Assembly (NCBI GenBank): GCA_902493855.1
Contig: CABUQV010000002.1
Span: 1 to 64,000, forward strand
Direction: 5' to 3'
Origin: an uncultured Collinsella sp.
Lineage (GTDB): Bacteria; Actinomycetota; Coriobacteriia; Coriobacteriales; Coriobacteriaceae
Length of the DNA: 64,000 nt
The translations under genes were made by a program, and so were the position numbers. Shown one piece after another: positions 24,104-32,771 of the stretch (positions within the stretch are counted from its first letter, which is position 1; each line of letters begins with the position of its first letter). The notes beneath the pieces were generated by a model. It saw nothing but the letters and a program-made list of their open reading frames with translations. It was not told where the DNA came from and ran no database searches.

Positions 24104-25732
24104 CTAACCTCGAGCTTCTTCGAGCATCTGCTTGGCATGCGCTAAGCTTGCCTCGGACTGATCGCCGCTCAACATGCGGGCGATCTCGGCGATACGCGCT
24201 TCGCCGGTTACCTCGTCCAAATGCGTCTGGGGAAGATCGCCCGGTTCCTTGCTGACGACATAATGCTTGTCAGCCATGACGGCGACCTGCGCCAAATGGG
24301 TTACGACAATCACCTGATGCGTAGCGGCGAGATCTGCCAGCACGCCCGCGAGTGCACGCGCCGTGGAGCCACCGACACCGGCATCGACCTCGTCAAACAC
24401 CAGTGTATCGACACCGTCCGCGTTACCGAGGACAACCTTACTTGCCAGCATGACGCGGCTGAGCTCGCCGCCCGACGCAATTCGACGCAGGGGACGCGGC
24501 GTCAAGCCGGCACCGCTGCGGTATAGCAGCTCGTAGCTCGAAGGACCAACGGGCGTCCACTCGGCACGGGGAAGATCGCGCGACTCCCAGACGAGCTCGG
24601 CGCCACCCATCTCCAAGCGAGCCATCTGGCGGCCGACCTCGTGACAGAAGCGCGGGGCCGCCGTATTGCGAGCGCGCTTAAGCGCCTTGGCGGCAGCAAA
24701 CAGTTCGCGCTCCGCCGCGCCAAGCGCTTCACGCGCCTTTTTGATCTGTTCATCGCCATCATCGACCAGGGACAGCAGCTCTTGCGAGCGATCGCGCATG
24801 GCAAAGACATCGTCCATGGTGGGACCCCACTGACGCAACAGGCCCTTGAGGTCGGAATACCGCTCACGCATGCGTGCGAGCTCGCGCGGGTCGAAGGCGA
24901 CGCCATCGCGATAGGAACGAAGCTCGTTCGCGCAATCCTCAAGGGAGATACAGGCATCCGAAAGTGCATCGGCAATGTCACCCAGTTTGCGATCGACGGT
25001 AGCCATACGGGAAAGTTCTGCCACGGCGCTGTTCACGGCATCGAGCGCTCCCCCTTCGGCGGCAAGCGATGCATGGGCATCGTTAGCCGTGGCAACCAGT
25101 ACCTCGGCATGTTCGGAGCGCGGCAGCAGTTCCTCGAGTTCCTCATACTCGCCCGGCTTGGGGTCGACCTCGCCGATGCGCTCGAGGGCAAAGCGCGCCT
25201 CCTCGACGCGGCTCCCCTGCGCACGCGAGGCCTCTTCGACACGTCGAACCTCCTTGGCGGCAGCGCGCGATGCCTTAAAGCGGGCGCGGTACGCATCCAG
25301 CGCCTCGAGCGCAGAGCGTCCCGCCCACGCATCGACCATCGCAACGTGATGCACCGGATCGAGTAAGCGCTGGTGCTCGTGCTGGCCGCACAGATCCATC
25401 ATCACACCGACGCGCTCCGAAAGCTCGCGCACACTGGCGATGCGGCCGTCAATCTTCACGCGGCTGCGGCCCTCGGCAGAAAGGCTGCGCTGGACCGTGA
25501 AGCCCTCCGTGTCGTGCGGCCCGTCAAAGAGTCGCGCCTCGACGCTCGCCAGCGCCTCACCCTCGCGCACCGTCGAGGAATCCGCGCGCTCGCCCAAAAT
25601 AAGTTTGAGGGCCGAGAGCAGCGCGGTCTTGCCGGCACCGGTCTCGCCGGTCAGGACAGTCAGGCCGGCACTCGGCACCAACGTCGCCTCGCGAATGAGT
25701 GCAATGTTAGAAACCCGCAGCTCATCGATCAT
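24104..25732 (-). CDS. recN: DNA repair protein RecN
   Basis: A 542-residue SMC-like ATPase for double-strand break repair. Walker A TGETGAGKTALL is near the start, LCGQHEHQRLLDP follows, two coiled-coil arms fill the middle, and the C-terminus has the ABC signature ASGGELSRVMLA and Walker B VFDEVDAGVGG. Length is close to the usual 550-560. The start MIDELRVSN at 25732 is the family start and overlaps the nadK stop by 11 bases. It ends the downstream side of the tlyA-nadK-recN cluster typical of actinobacteria and Firmicutes. Confidence 0.95.
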   Translation of the reverse strand: MIDELRVSNIALIREATLVPSAGLTVLTGETGAGKTALLSALKLILGERADSSTVREGEALASVEARLFDGPHDTEGFTVQRSLSAEGRSRVKIDGRIASVRELSERVGVMMDLCGQHEHQRLLDPVHHVAMVDAWAGRSALEALDAYRARFKASRAAAKEVRRVEEASRAQGSRVEEARFALERIGEVDPKPGEYEELEELLPRSEHAEVLVATANDAHASLAAEGGALDAVNSAVAELSRMATVDRKLGDIADALSDACISLEDCANELRSYRDGVAFDPRELARMRERYSDLKGLLRQWGPTMDDVFAMRDRSQELLSLVDDGDEQIKKAREALGAAERELFAAAKALKRARNTAAPRFCHEVGRQMARLEMGGAELVWESRDLPRAEWTPVGPSSYELLYRSGAGLTPRPLRRIASGGELSRVMLASKVVLGNADGVDTLVFDEVDAGVGGSTARALAGVLADLAATHQVIVVTHLAQVAVMADKHYVVSKEPGDLPQTHLDEVTGEARIAEIARMLSGDQSEASLAHAKQMLEEARG

Positions 25733-26582
25733 GACGGACTCCGTAGAATACGCGGCTCACCGAGTTATAGAAGCTCTCGGGGCCGTAATCCAGCAGCAAC
25801 ACATCTCCGGGCCCGCGGCGCACCGCCACGCTCTCAACGGTGCCATCGCAGGTAATAAACTGCCCATCGATAGCAATCGCCGGAACACTCGGGCGATCAT
25901 CGGACATAAAGATTTCGACGACATCACTCGGCGAAGTCAAGAAGGCACGGGCCTGAATGGTGTGCGGCGCAATGGGTACGCAGACCATGCCCGTATAGTC
26001 GGGGCTCACGATGGGGCCACCGGCACTGAGCGCGTACCCCGTAGAACCAGTCGCCGTCGAAACGACGACACCGTCACCGCGTAGGCGGTCGATATGATGG
26101 CCGGACACCGTGATGTCGAACTCGACCATATCGGACAGCGGACCGCGGGTAAGCGCCATGTCGTTGAGGGCGAAGGTGCGCACGACATCCTTCGTACCGT
26201 CTTCGCGCACGGACACGATATCCGCGGCGATGGTAGCGCGACGGCTCACATGCAGCTCGCCGGACAGGGCGTCGCTCACGACCTGCAGAATGTCGCGCTC
26301 CTCGGGACTCGCAGCAGTTAAAAAGCCCAGGTGACCATAGGAAAGACCGAGGATAGGAATCTCGCGATGGTTGAGGATGCGGGCAGCGCGCAGCAACGTA
26401 CCGTCACCGCCGAGCGTAATGACCAGATCGGAGCCGTCAATATCAGGAGTGCTTTGAATCTTCGATCGCTGGTCGGCAGCCCATGCGACCTCATAGCCCT
26501 GGCGCGTCAACCAAAGCTCGAGCATCAGGCCGCTCTCGACCGCCTCTTGCTTGTAGTAATTAGGAACCAGAAAGACCTTCAT
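25722..26582 (-). CDS. nadK: NAD kinase
   Basis: A 286-residue ATP-NAD kinase that makes NADP. The GGDGT motif is in LVITLGGDGTLLRAARI (about 54-70) and the NE/D motif in ALNDMALTRGP. The C-terminal beta domain has STATGSTGYALSAGGPIV, the diphosphate-binding loop. The start MKVFLVPNYYK at 26582 overlaps the tlyA stop by four bases, suggesting coupled translation in tlyA-nadK-recN. Confidence 0.95.
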   Translation of the reverse strand: MKVFLVPNYYKQEAVESGLMLELWLTRQGYEVAWAADQRSKIQSTPDIDGSDLVITLGGDGTLLRAARILNHREIPILGLSYGHLGFLTAASPEERDILQVVSDALSGELHVSRRATIAADIVSVREDGTKDVVRTFALNDMALTRGPLSDMVEFDITVSGHHIDRLRGDGVVVSTATGSTGYALSAGGPIVSPDYTGMVCVPIAPHTIQARAFLTSPSDVVEIFMSDDRPSVPAIAIDGQFITCDGTVESVAVRRGPGDVLLLDYGPESFYNSVSRVFYGVRHDR

Positions 26583-27382
26583 AGCGTTGCAGCTTTCTCG
26601 CTCAAAACCGATACCTGGGATTGCAGCTCGTCTTGCGAGCGGTCGCCAGATTCAAATCTAGTGCCGTACAGGAAAAACTCAACGTTTCCCTTGGCACCAT
26701 GAATGGGCGACACGCACACATCGACCGGGAACAGCCCCTTGGCAGCAAAGAGTTCAACTGCCGCAACGAGTGTATCGCGGCGCACGACGGGATCGGTCAC
26801 AATGCCGCCCTCGCCCACCAGCGCCGCCGGAGCCTCAAACTGCGGCTTTACGAGCGTGCAAAACGAACCCGAAGGCTTCAGGCACGCCAGCACGGCGTCG
26901 ATGATATTCGCAATACTCGTAAAAGACACATCGCACACGGCCAGATCGATAGCACCGCCGTAGCCGAGCTCGGGCAACTGCGTCACATTCGTGCGCTCGT
27001 GGAGCGTCACACGATCGTCTTGGCGCAGCGACCAGTCGAACTGGGCACGGCCTACGTCGACCGAGACAACAGTCGCAGCTCCGCGCTTGAGCAGGCAATC
27101 GGTAAAGCCGCCAGTAGAGCAGCCAACATCCAGACAGGCAAGGCCCGTCGGATTGATGCCAAACGCATCAAGCGAGCCTTCGAGCTTAAGACCGCCGCGG
27201 CCAACATAGGGAATGCGCCCCTTCACGTGCAGCGGCAGGCCCGGGATCACCTTAAGGCCCGGCGAAGTTAAACGCTCGCCCCCACTCGAGACCAAGCCGG
27301 CCATAAGAGTGCGAAGGGCATCCGCGCGATCGGCGCAGATGCCCTGTGAAATCAGTTCGTCATCAAGACGCACGCGTTTCAT
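26579..27382 (-). CDS. tlyA: TlyA-family rRNA 2'-O-methyltransferase (hemolysin A)
   Basis: A 267-residue protein with an N-terminal S4 RNA-binding domain (KRVRLDDELISQG, residues 1-60) and a C-terminal Rossmann methyltransferase domain with SAM loop LDVGCSTGGFTDCLL, VSVDVGRAQF and the FtsJ-like CDVSFTSI and LVKPQFEA. TlyA methylates ribose in 16S and 23S rRNA and confers capreomycin sensitivity in mycobacteria. Start ATG at 27382 (MKRVRL) is chosen over an upstream M for the compact S4 start. It is the first gene of the tlyA-nadK-recN run. Confidence 0.93.
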   Translation of the reverse strand: MKRVRLDDELISQGICADRADALRTLMAGLVSSGGERLTSPGLKVIPGLPLHVKGRIPYVGRGGLKLEGSLDAFGINPTGLACLDVGCSTGGFTDCLLKRGAATVVSVDVGRAQFDWSLRQDDRVTLHERTNVTQLPELGYGGAIDLAVCDVSFTSIANIIDAVLACLKPSGSFCTLVKPQFEAPAALVGEGGIVTDPVVRRDTLVAAVELFAAKGLFPVDVCVSPIHGAKGNVEFFLYGTRFESGDRSQDELQSQVSVLSEKAATL

Positions 27383-27417
27383 GAATGCCATCAACCATTC
27401 GTATCCGGAGATGCGGC

Positions 27418-27657
27418 CTAGCTATCCTGGGATTCGTTTGCCGCATCCTCATCGTATTCCTGCTCGAGCTTGTCGGCCTCACACGGCGTCAGCTCAAACT
27501 TGTCGACCATATCGACCGCGCGGGAGCCAAGCTCAATCGCCTCGTCAAACAGATCGAGCGAACGCTCCAAGGACGTATCCTTGGAGCGAACGGTAGCGAT
27601 GATCTGGTCCAGACGGTCCGAGATCTCGTCAAAGTTGCGGACGGAACCCTCTGGCAT
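27418..27657 (-). CDS. xseB: Exodeoxyribonuclease VII small subunit
   Basis: A 79-residue XseB with the family helix-hairpin (VRNFDEISDRLDQIIATV, LERSLDLFDEAIELG), followed by an acidic tail (EQEYDEDAANESQDS). It forms exonuclease VII with several copies per XseA. The usual xseA partner is not next to it: the upstream neighbour is nusB and the downstream one is tlyA. It starts two bases after the nusB stop. Confidence 0.9.
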   Translation of the reverse strand: MPEGSVRNFDEISDRLDQIIATVRSKDTSLERSLDLFDEAIELGSRAVDMVDKFELTPCEADKLEQEYDEDAANESQDS

Positions 27658-27659
27658 GG

Positions 27660-28247
27660 CTACTCCTCGACGGAGTCGGCCTCGACGGCCTCAGCAGCGT
27701 CCGAATCCTCGGCCAGCACACCAGCCTCAGCCTGAGCAACCGCAACCTTTGCGGCAGCCTCAGCAGCCTGTGCCTCCTCGCGAGCGCGATCCTCGGCCAG
27801 CAGCTCCTGGTATAGGTCCTCGCCCGGCAGCTCCTCGCTGCGAGCGATCTTACCCAGCACGCCATTGACGAACGACGCGGACTGGTCGGTGCCATAGGCC
27901 TTGGCAAGCTCGACGGCCTCGTTGATCACGATGGCGTCCGAGACCTCCTCGTCGGTGAGGAAACGCATCTCGTAAACGGCGATACGCAGCAGATTGCGGT
28001 CGGCGCCGGGCATGCGCATAAGATCCCAGTTCTTGGCAACGGAGCGCAGAGCACAGTCGATGCGGTCGATATGCTCGTAGGCACCTCGGCACAGCTCCAG
28101 CGCATAGGGATCGAGGGGACCCTTCGAGATCAGGAAATCACCCTCGAGGACGCGCTCGAGCGGGCTGTCCGTGGCCTCGGCCTGGAACAGCAGCTGTAGC
28201 GCCTGACTGCGGGCAAGCGTACGCCCGCGATAAACCTTAAGGCTCAA
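27660..28247 (-). CDS. nusB: Transcription antitermination factor NusB
   Basis: A 195-residue NusB, RNA-binding partner of NusE (S10) in rRNA antitermination. The all-helical core (TLARSQALQLLFQAE, NLLRIAVYEMRFL, DAIVINEAVELAKAYG, SFVNGVLGKIAR) fills about residues 9-135. The remaining ~55 residues are a low-complexity alanine/glutamate tail absent from most NusB proteins. It is downstream of an Asp23-family gene and efp, the usual actinobacterial order. Confidence 0.93.
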   Translation of the reverse strand: MSLKVYRGRTLARSQALQLLFQAEATDSPLERVLEGDFLISKGPLDPYALELCRGAYEHIDRIDCALRSVAKNWDLMRMPGADRNLLRIAVYEMRFLTDEEVSDAIVINEAVELAKAYGTDQSASFVNGVLGKIARSEELPGEDLYQELLAEDRAREEAQAAEAAAKVAVAQAEAGVLAEDSDAAEAVEADSVEE

Positions 28248-28250
28248 AGG

Positions 28251-28613
28251 TTACTCCTTGGGGAAAACGAGGCCGTCGATGCAAACGTCAACGCGCTCGA
28301 CCTCAACGCCAACCTGGGCATCGATGGCGGCGACCACGGCAGCGCGAACGGCCTCGGCGAGTTTCTTGAACGGATAGCCAAAGAACACCACGACGCGCAC
28401 GGTGAGTGCAAGCTTGTCGCCAACGACCTCGGCCTCGACCGCCGGCTCGGAAGCCGGGGCCTTGGACGAGAGCATCATGGAGACAAGGTTGGTGGCAAGG
28501 TCCTTGACGCCAACGGAGGCGATGCCCTCGACATCGGACACGGCGCGCGAGACGATGGCGGTCAGAACATCGGGCGAAATGCCGATGCCGTCAATCTTGA
28601 TTTCCTGGGGCAT
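28251..28613 (-). CDS. Asp23/Gls24 envelope stress-response family protein
   Basis: A 120-residue protein of the Asp23/YqhY family: GISPDVLTAIVSRAVSDVEGIASVG at the start and GYPFKKLAEAVRAAVVAAIDAQVG in the second half, interrupted by a short alanine-rich insert. Members are found next to nusB in Firmicutes and actinobacteria and are linked to cell-envelope or acetyl-CoA carboxylase regulation, but no biochemical role is certain. It begins 24 bases after the efp stop and ends three bases before nusB. Confidence 0.88.
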   Translation of the reverse strand: MPQEIKIDGIGISPDVLTAIVSRAVSDVEGIASVGVKDLATNLVSMMLSSKAPASEPAVEAEVVGDKLALTVRVVVFFGYPFKKLAEAVRAAVVAAIDAQVGVEVERVDVCIDGLVFPKE

Positions 28614-28637
28614 GAGTCCTCCTAGAAAAGTTGGTTG

Positions 28638-29201
28638 CTAGACGCGGGAGACGAACTTGCCGTCGCGGGTGTCAACCTTGATGACCTCGCCCTCGTTGAG
28701 GTACATGGGGACCTGGATGACAGCGCCGGTGTCGATCGTGGCCGGCTTGGTGGAACCCTGGACGGTGTCACCCTTAAAGCCCGGGTCGGTTTGGACGATG
28801 GTGGTCTCGATGAACATCGGCGGAGTCACGCCCATGAGCTCATCGTCAGCGAAGAGCAGCTGGCAGATGTCGTTCTCGCGCAGCCACTTGGAGTTCTCGC
28901 CCACCATGTCCTCGGGAACGGGAACCTGCTCATAGGACTCGTTGTCCATGAAGATGTAGTCGGTGCCATCGTTGTAGAGGTACTGGAACTCACGGGTGGT
29001 GAGCATGACGCTCTCGAACTTGGTGCCGGCGTTGCAGGTGTTCTCGACGACGCGGCCACTCTTGATGTCGCGGGTCTTGTAGCGCACAAACGCGCCGCCC
29101 TTGCCCGGCTTGACATGCTGGAACTCGACGATGGTGTAGACCTTGTCCTTGATGCGGAGACCGAGGCCGTTCTTGAAGTCGGCGGTAGAAATGGTAGGCA
29201 T
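28638..29201 (-). CDS. efp: Translation elongation factor P
   Basis: A 187-residue EF-P that relieves ribosome stalling at polyproline. The KOW-like N-domain ends in HVKPGKGGAFVRYK, with the lysine loop at the tip. The two OB domains and the C-terminal DTRDGKFVSRV are complete. ATG at 29201 (MPTISTADF) follows GAAAGG; the longer frame to 29234 is unlikely. No EF-P-modifying enzyme gene is visible here. Confidence 0.95.
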   Translation of the reverse strand: MPTISTADFKNGLGLRIKDKVYTIVEFQHVKPGKGGAFVRYKTRDIKSGRVVENTCNAGTKFESVMLTTREFQYLYNDGTDYIFMDNESYEQVPVPEDMVGENSKWLRENDICQLLFADDELMGVTPPMFIETTIVQTDPGFKGDTVQGSTKPATIDTGAVIQVPMYLNEGEVIKVDTRDGKFVSRV

Positions 29202-29294
29202 AGCGACCTTTCTTGTTATGGGCAGAACGCACAAGCGTCCAAATTACATACGATAGAAATTATACACTTGCAGACGGCGCCTGCGGCGAGCGCA

Positions 29295-29339
29295 TAAAAA
29301 GAGAACGCGGGACGTCCGAATCGATCCGAACGCCCCGCC
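29295..29339 (-). terminator. Intrinsic terminator after pepQ
   Basis: On the minus strand GCGGGGCG and CGTCCCGC form a stem (one mismatch) around an internally complementary loop (TCGGATCGATTCGG), followed by GTTCTCTTTTT. It lies 20 bases after the Xaa-Pro peptidase stop and upstream of efp. Confidence 0.7.
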
Positions 29340-29361
29340 CCAAACTATCTACCGAAGTAGA

Positions 29362-30492
29362 CTAGCAATCGATAACGTGCAGGTCATGCGGGGTCTTAGT
29401 GAAGGGCTCGTAGCCGTTCTCGGTGACCACGCCGTAGTCCTCCAGGCGCACGCCGCCCACGCCGGGCAGGTAGACGCCGGGCTCCATGGTGATAACCGAG
29501 CCGACCTCGATGGTGTTCTTGCTGCGGTTGAAGTTGGGCAGCTCGTGGATGTCGATACCGACGCCGTGGCCCAAGCCATGGTTATAGTAATCGCCATAGC
29601 CGGCATCGCCGATGATCTTCTTGGAGAGCTTAAAGATGTCGTTGCCCTCGACGCCCGGATGGATGGCGGCGACGCATTCCTCGTGCGTGCGGCGCACGAG
29701 TGCGTACAGGTCGACTTGCTCCTGCGTGGGCTCGCCCATCACGACGGTGCGTGTCATGTCGGAGCGGTAATCACAGTAGCCCGCGCCGTAATCCATAAGA
29801 ACGAAATCGCCCTTCTCGATCACGCGGTCGCTCGGCACGGCATGCGGGTTGGCGGTGTTGGGACCGCTCGCCACGATGGAGCCGAAGGCAAGGCTATCGG
29901 CGCCGTTGGCGAACATAAAGTTCTCGAGCTCGTTGCGAACCTGCTTCTCGGTCATACCAGGCTTAATAAAGCCGAGCATGTGCTGGAAGGCGGCGTCGGT
30001 GATCGACTGCGCATGGCGCATGAGCTCGATCTCCTCAGCGTCCTTAATGGCGCGCATCTTGCGAATGTCGGCATGCATCAGCGGCAGCATGCAGGCGACG
30101 GAACGATCCTCCAGACCACGCTGAATACCCTGATAGAAGTTGATCTGCATGTCGTCCTCGACAGCGCAGACGCGGCACTTGTTGGCCGCGATTTTGCCGG
30201 CGACCCAACCGGGGATGGTGCCCTCGTCCATGTCGTAGACCCAAGGGCTGCCGGCGGGCGTGTTCTCCTCAAAGCTGTTGAGGTAGCGCGAGTCGGTGTG
30301 GAACAGGCACTGGTCGGCCGTAATAAACGCAGCGTGCGGGAACTCGAAGGTGTAGTCGAAGACGCCTTTCACGCCCGTAAGCCAACGAAGGTTGGCCTCG
30401 TCGCGTACCACGATGGCGTCGTAGCCACGCTCGGCCATAAGGGCACGGACACGCTCGATACGACCGGCGGGACCGGCAGCAAACTCAGACAT
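29362..30492 (-). CDS. pepQ: Xaa-Pro aminopeptidase (M24 family)
   Basis: A 376-residue creatinase/prolidase-type metallopeptidase. The N-terminal creatinase domain (about 1-135: YDAIVVRDEANLRWLTG) is followed by the pita-bread catalytic domain. The five metal ligands are all visible: Asp in LMDYGAGY, Asp in SDMTRT, His in GLGHGVGID, Glu in TMEPGVYLP and Glu in VRLEDYG. It releases N-terminal residues before proline. It sits between efp and the aroB-like gene, its standard actinobacterial location, with its own terminator. Confidence 0.93.
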   Translation of the reverse strand: MSEFAAGPAGRIERVRALMAERGYDAIVVRDEANLRWLTGVKGVFDYTFEFPHAAFITADQCLFHTDSRYLNSFEENTPAGSPWVYDMDEGTIPGWVAGKIAANKCRVCAVEDDMQINFYQGIQRGLEDRSVACMLPLMHADIRKMRAIKDAEEIELMRHAQSITDAAFQHMLGFIKPGMTEKQVRNELENFMFANGADSLAFGSIVASGPNTANPHAVPSDRVIEKGDFVLMDYGAGYCDYRSDMTRTVVMGEPTQEQVDLYALVRRTHEECVAAIHPGVEGNDIFKLSKKIIGDAGYGDYYNHGLGHGVGIDIHELPNFNRSKNTIEVGSVITMEPGVYLPGVGGVRLEDYGVVTENGYEPFTKTPHDLHVIDC

Positions 30493-30624
30493 GCAGATTC
30501 CTTTCTTGTTGTCTCTAAAAAGACGGGACGGGTCTCAACCGAACGACGGAATCGCATGCGATCCGCAACCGATTGGAAACCCGCCCCTCAACATGATACG
30601 AAAGACGATGGATGTCAATAAAAC

Positions 30625-31734
30625 TTAGAGAAGTTCTTTGCGAGAAGCCAAGTAGGCGTGAGCATGGCGCTCAAGAACCTCGTCCTCAACGTTCGTTAGG
30701 CGAATGGCGCCGAGTGCCGCGGGCAGCGGCAGCATGCTGCGGTTTGAGCGCGCGAACTGCTGCCTGCGGAACTCCTCGATATATGCGGCAGGCTCCAGAT
30801 CGAAGGCAAGTTCCTCGATACCAAAGTCCTCCAGGCAGTCATCGACCTCAAAGACGTAATCGATATCGAAATCGCAGGCATCATGTGCTAGGCGCGCCTC
30901 AAAGCGCATGCCCTCGGATAACAGCTGATAGGCAGGGACCTGCGAAGCGGCATCGCCCAAGCAAGCGCGCAGGGTGCGCTCCCCCGTCTTGCCAAAATCG
31001 AGCGCATGGCGAGCGCTCGGGTTCGTGGCCGTCAGCACGTCCTTGCGGGCAGTCTGAGACCATTGGACGGCATTGACGAGTGCGACCTCCTCGCCCGCGA
31101 GAATCTCGGGGACGGTCTCAATAAACTGATTCCAGCGGGACTTGCTGCTCGAAAGCATGGTGCCAACAAGTACCACAAAGCCGAGCTTGAGGTCCTCGGG
31201 GTCCGTCTCGCGAACAAGGTCGAGGTCACACACGACCAAGCCCGGTTCGGGACGAAACGCGATAGCGGGAAGCGCATTGGCCGACGAGGCGACGAGCGGC
31301 TTCATGGTCGTCGCGACCGTGAGCATGGCGTCGAACGTCGTCGGCAGCAGCGCGCACTCGGTGCGACCACACCACTGGTTGGCGCACCAGCTAACAACCG
31401 AGCAGGTTGAGGCATCGCCAACGGCGACAACCAAATCGTCGCAGGTAATGCCGTTAGCCGACAGGGCGCCAAAGACGGTATCGGCATCGGCCAGCGTAGC
31501 GCCGGCAGGCGAAACCTCGAAGACGAGCAGCGACACGGCAAAGCCGGCGTCGACCAGCGCATGCTCGACGACCTCGCCAAAACGCTCGGATGTGGCGTCG
31601 TTCCAAACCACCATCGCGCGCTTAGGCTTGCCCACGGCCGAGGCAAACATGCGCGAAAGCTCATCGAACGCACCCAATCCGACACGGACATCGACGCTGC
31701 GGTTTTGGAAATTGATCAGTTGACGGCGAATCAT
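30625..31734 (-). CDS. AroB-family protein with degenerate 3-dehydroquinate synthase active site
   Basis: A 369-residue homologue of 3-dehydroquinate synthase in the correct operon position beside aroK. The fold-level pattern is retained (DDLVVAVGDAST at the GGG loop, LLPTTFDAMLTV at PTTLLxxVDSS, VVCDLDLV). However, residues normally needed for catalysis are gone: VDSSVGGKTG is replaced by MLTVATTMKPLV (about 137-148), the AEVIKxG glutamate region reads GFVVLVGTM (185-193), NLGHTFGHAIE reads LDFGKTGERTL (245-255), and HGEAVxxGM reads YQLLSEGMRF. All three expected metal ligands are therefore missing. It may be structural, regulatory or act on another substrate; canonical DHQ synthase activity is unlikely. 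Confidence 0.75.
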   Translation of the reverse strand: MIRRQLINFQNRSVDVRVGLGAFDELSRMFASAVGKPKRAMVVWNDATSERFGEVVEHALVDAGFAVSLLVFEVSPAGATLADADTVFGALSANGITCDDLVVAVGDASTCSVVSWCANQWCGRTECALLPTTFDAMLTVATTMKPLVASSANALPAIAFRPEPGLVVCDLDLVRETDPEDLKLGFVVLVGTMLSSSKSRWNQFIETVPEILAGEEVALVNAVQWSQTARKDVLTATNPSARHALDFGKTGERTLRACLGDAASQVPAYQLLSEGMRFEARLAHDACDFDIDYVFEVDDCLEDFGIEELAFDLEPAAYIEEFRRQQFARSNRSMLPLPAALGAIRLTNVEDEVLERHAHAYLASRKELL

Positions 31735-32264
31735 AGCAGTCCACGCTCCAAAAGCATCTCGGCACAAAGGTAGGAAACGTCCTCGAAGGACTTGTTGCGA
31801 ATATCAAGGGTAAGGTCGGCGGCCTGTCGATACAGCGGACGGCGATGCTCAAACAGGCGCGCGGCATGCTCGGGCGAGCGGAAATCGGGGCGCGTGTCGG
31901 ACCGACGAATCTGGCGAATCGAATCCTCGAAGTCGCCCTCGAGGTACACACACGTACCCATTTCGTGCATCAACTCAATATTCACCGGCGTCTCGACGAT
32001 ACCGCCCCCGCACGAAACCAACAGGCTGCGCTCGCTTTGGAGCGAACGGAGCGCCGAGGTCTCGAGCTCGCGAAAACGATCCTCGCCCTCGGTCTCAAAA
32101 ATCTCGGTTACCGACTTGCCGCAACGGCGCACGACCAGGCGGTCGGTATCGATAAAACGCCGCTTGAACATAGTGCCGACGTTGCGCGCGAGTGTCGATT
32201 TGCCCGCGCCCAAAAAGCCGATAAAGAAGATATGGTCGCAGCCGTGTTTGATGTGCTGAGACAT
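31731..32264 (-). CDS. aroK: Shikimate kinase
   Basis: A 177-residue shikimate kinase that phosphorylates shikimate at O3. Walker A is FLGAGKST (17-24). The substrate-site Asp is in FIDTDRLVV and Arg in EDRFRELE, and SCGGGIV forms the GGG motif. The lid has SDTRPDF and the C-terminal arginine lies in RRPLYRQAADL. All expected catalytic residues are present, in contrast to the adjacent aroB-family gene, whose start it overlaps by four bases. Coupled translation suggests the two products are wanted together. Confidence 0.9.
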   Translation of the reverse strand: MSQHIKHGCDHIFFIGFLGAGKSTLARNVGTMFKRRFIDTDRLVVRRCGKSVTEIFETEGEDRFRELETSALRSLQSERSLLVSCGGGIVETPVNIELMHEMGTCVYLEGDFEDSIRQIRRSDTRPDFRSPEHAARLFEHRRPLYRQAADLTLDIRNKSFEDVSYLCAEMLLERGLL

Positions 32265-32272
32265 GGCGAAAC

Positions 32273-32770
32273 CTATTCCTCGCAGGGAAGGTCGCGCAGG
32301 GCCCGGCGCTCAAAGATACGGAAGATCTGCGTGTACCACAGGTCCTGGGTTGCCTGCGGCTTAACCAGGATAGTATCGACGCCGGCAAAATTGCCGCTCC
32401 ACACATCAGTGTAGAGCTGATCACCGATCAGCACCGCCTCGTCGGCTGTGGCGCCGAGGCGCTTAAGACCCGCCTTGAGGGCAAACGGCGCCGGCTTCAT
32501 GGCGTGGCTGATGGCCTCGAGTCCCAGCTCGCGTGCAGAGCTCATGACCTGGTCGCGATGCCAGTTGTTGGACACCATGCACAGCTTAAAGCCTTTGGCG
32601 CGGGCGGCATCGAGCCAAGCGGAAACCGCGGCGGGAACCTGCTCGGTGTCGCGCGGCACCAGGGTGTTATCGCGATCGAGCAGAATGGCGCGTTTGCCGT
32701 CGGCCCACAGGGTATCAAGGTCGATGCGATCGACCGAGGCAACGTATCGTTTGGGGCTAAAAATCCTCAT
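32273..32770 (-). CDS. yqeG: YqeG-family HAD phosphatase
   Basis: A 165-residue HAD IIIA phosphatase. Motif I is LLDRDNTLVPRD (about 30-41), motif II SNNWHRDQV, the conserved lysine KPAPFALK and motif III LIGDQLYTDVWSGNFAG. YqeG proteins are related to phosphatidylglycerophosphate phosphatase (PgpP), so a lipid phosphate role is possible. The frame stays open upstream to 32995 inside mltG but out of phase, so ATG at 32770, one base after the mltG stop, is the start. Confidence 0.88.
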   Translation of the reverse strand: MRIFSPKRYVASVDRIDLDTLWADGKRAILLDRDNTLVPRDTEQVPAAVSAWLDAARAKGFKLCMVSNNWHRDQVMSSARELGLEAISHAMKPAPFALKAGLKRLGATADEAVLIGDQLYTDVWSGNFAGVDTILVKPQATQDLWYTQIFRIFERRALRDLPCEE

Positions 32771-32771
32771 G

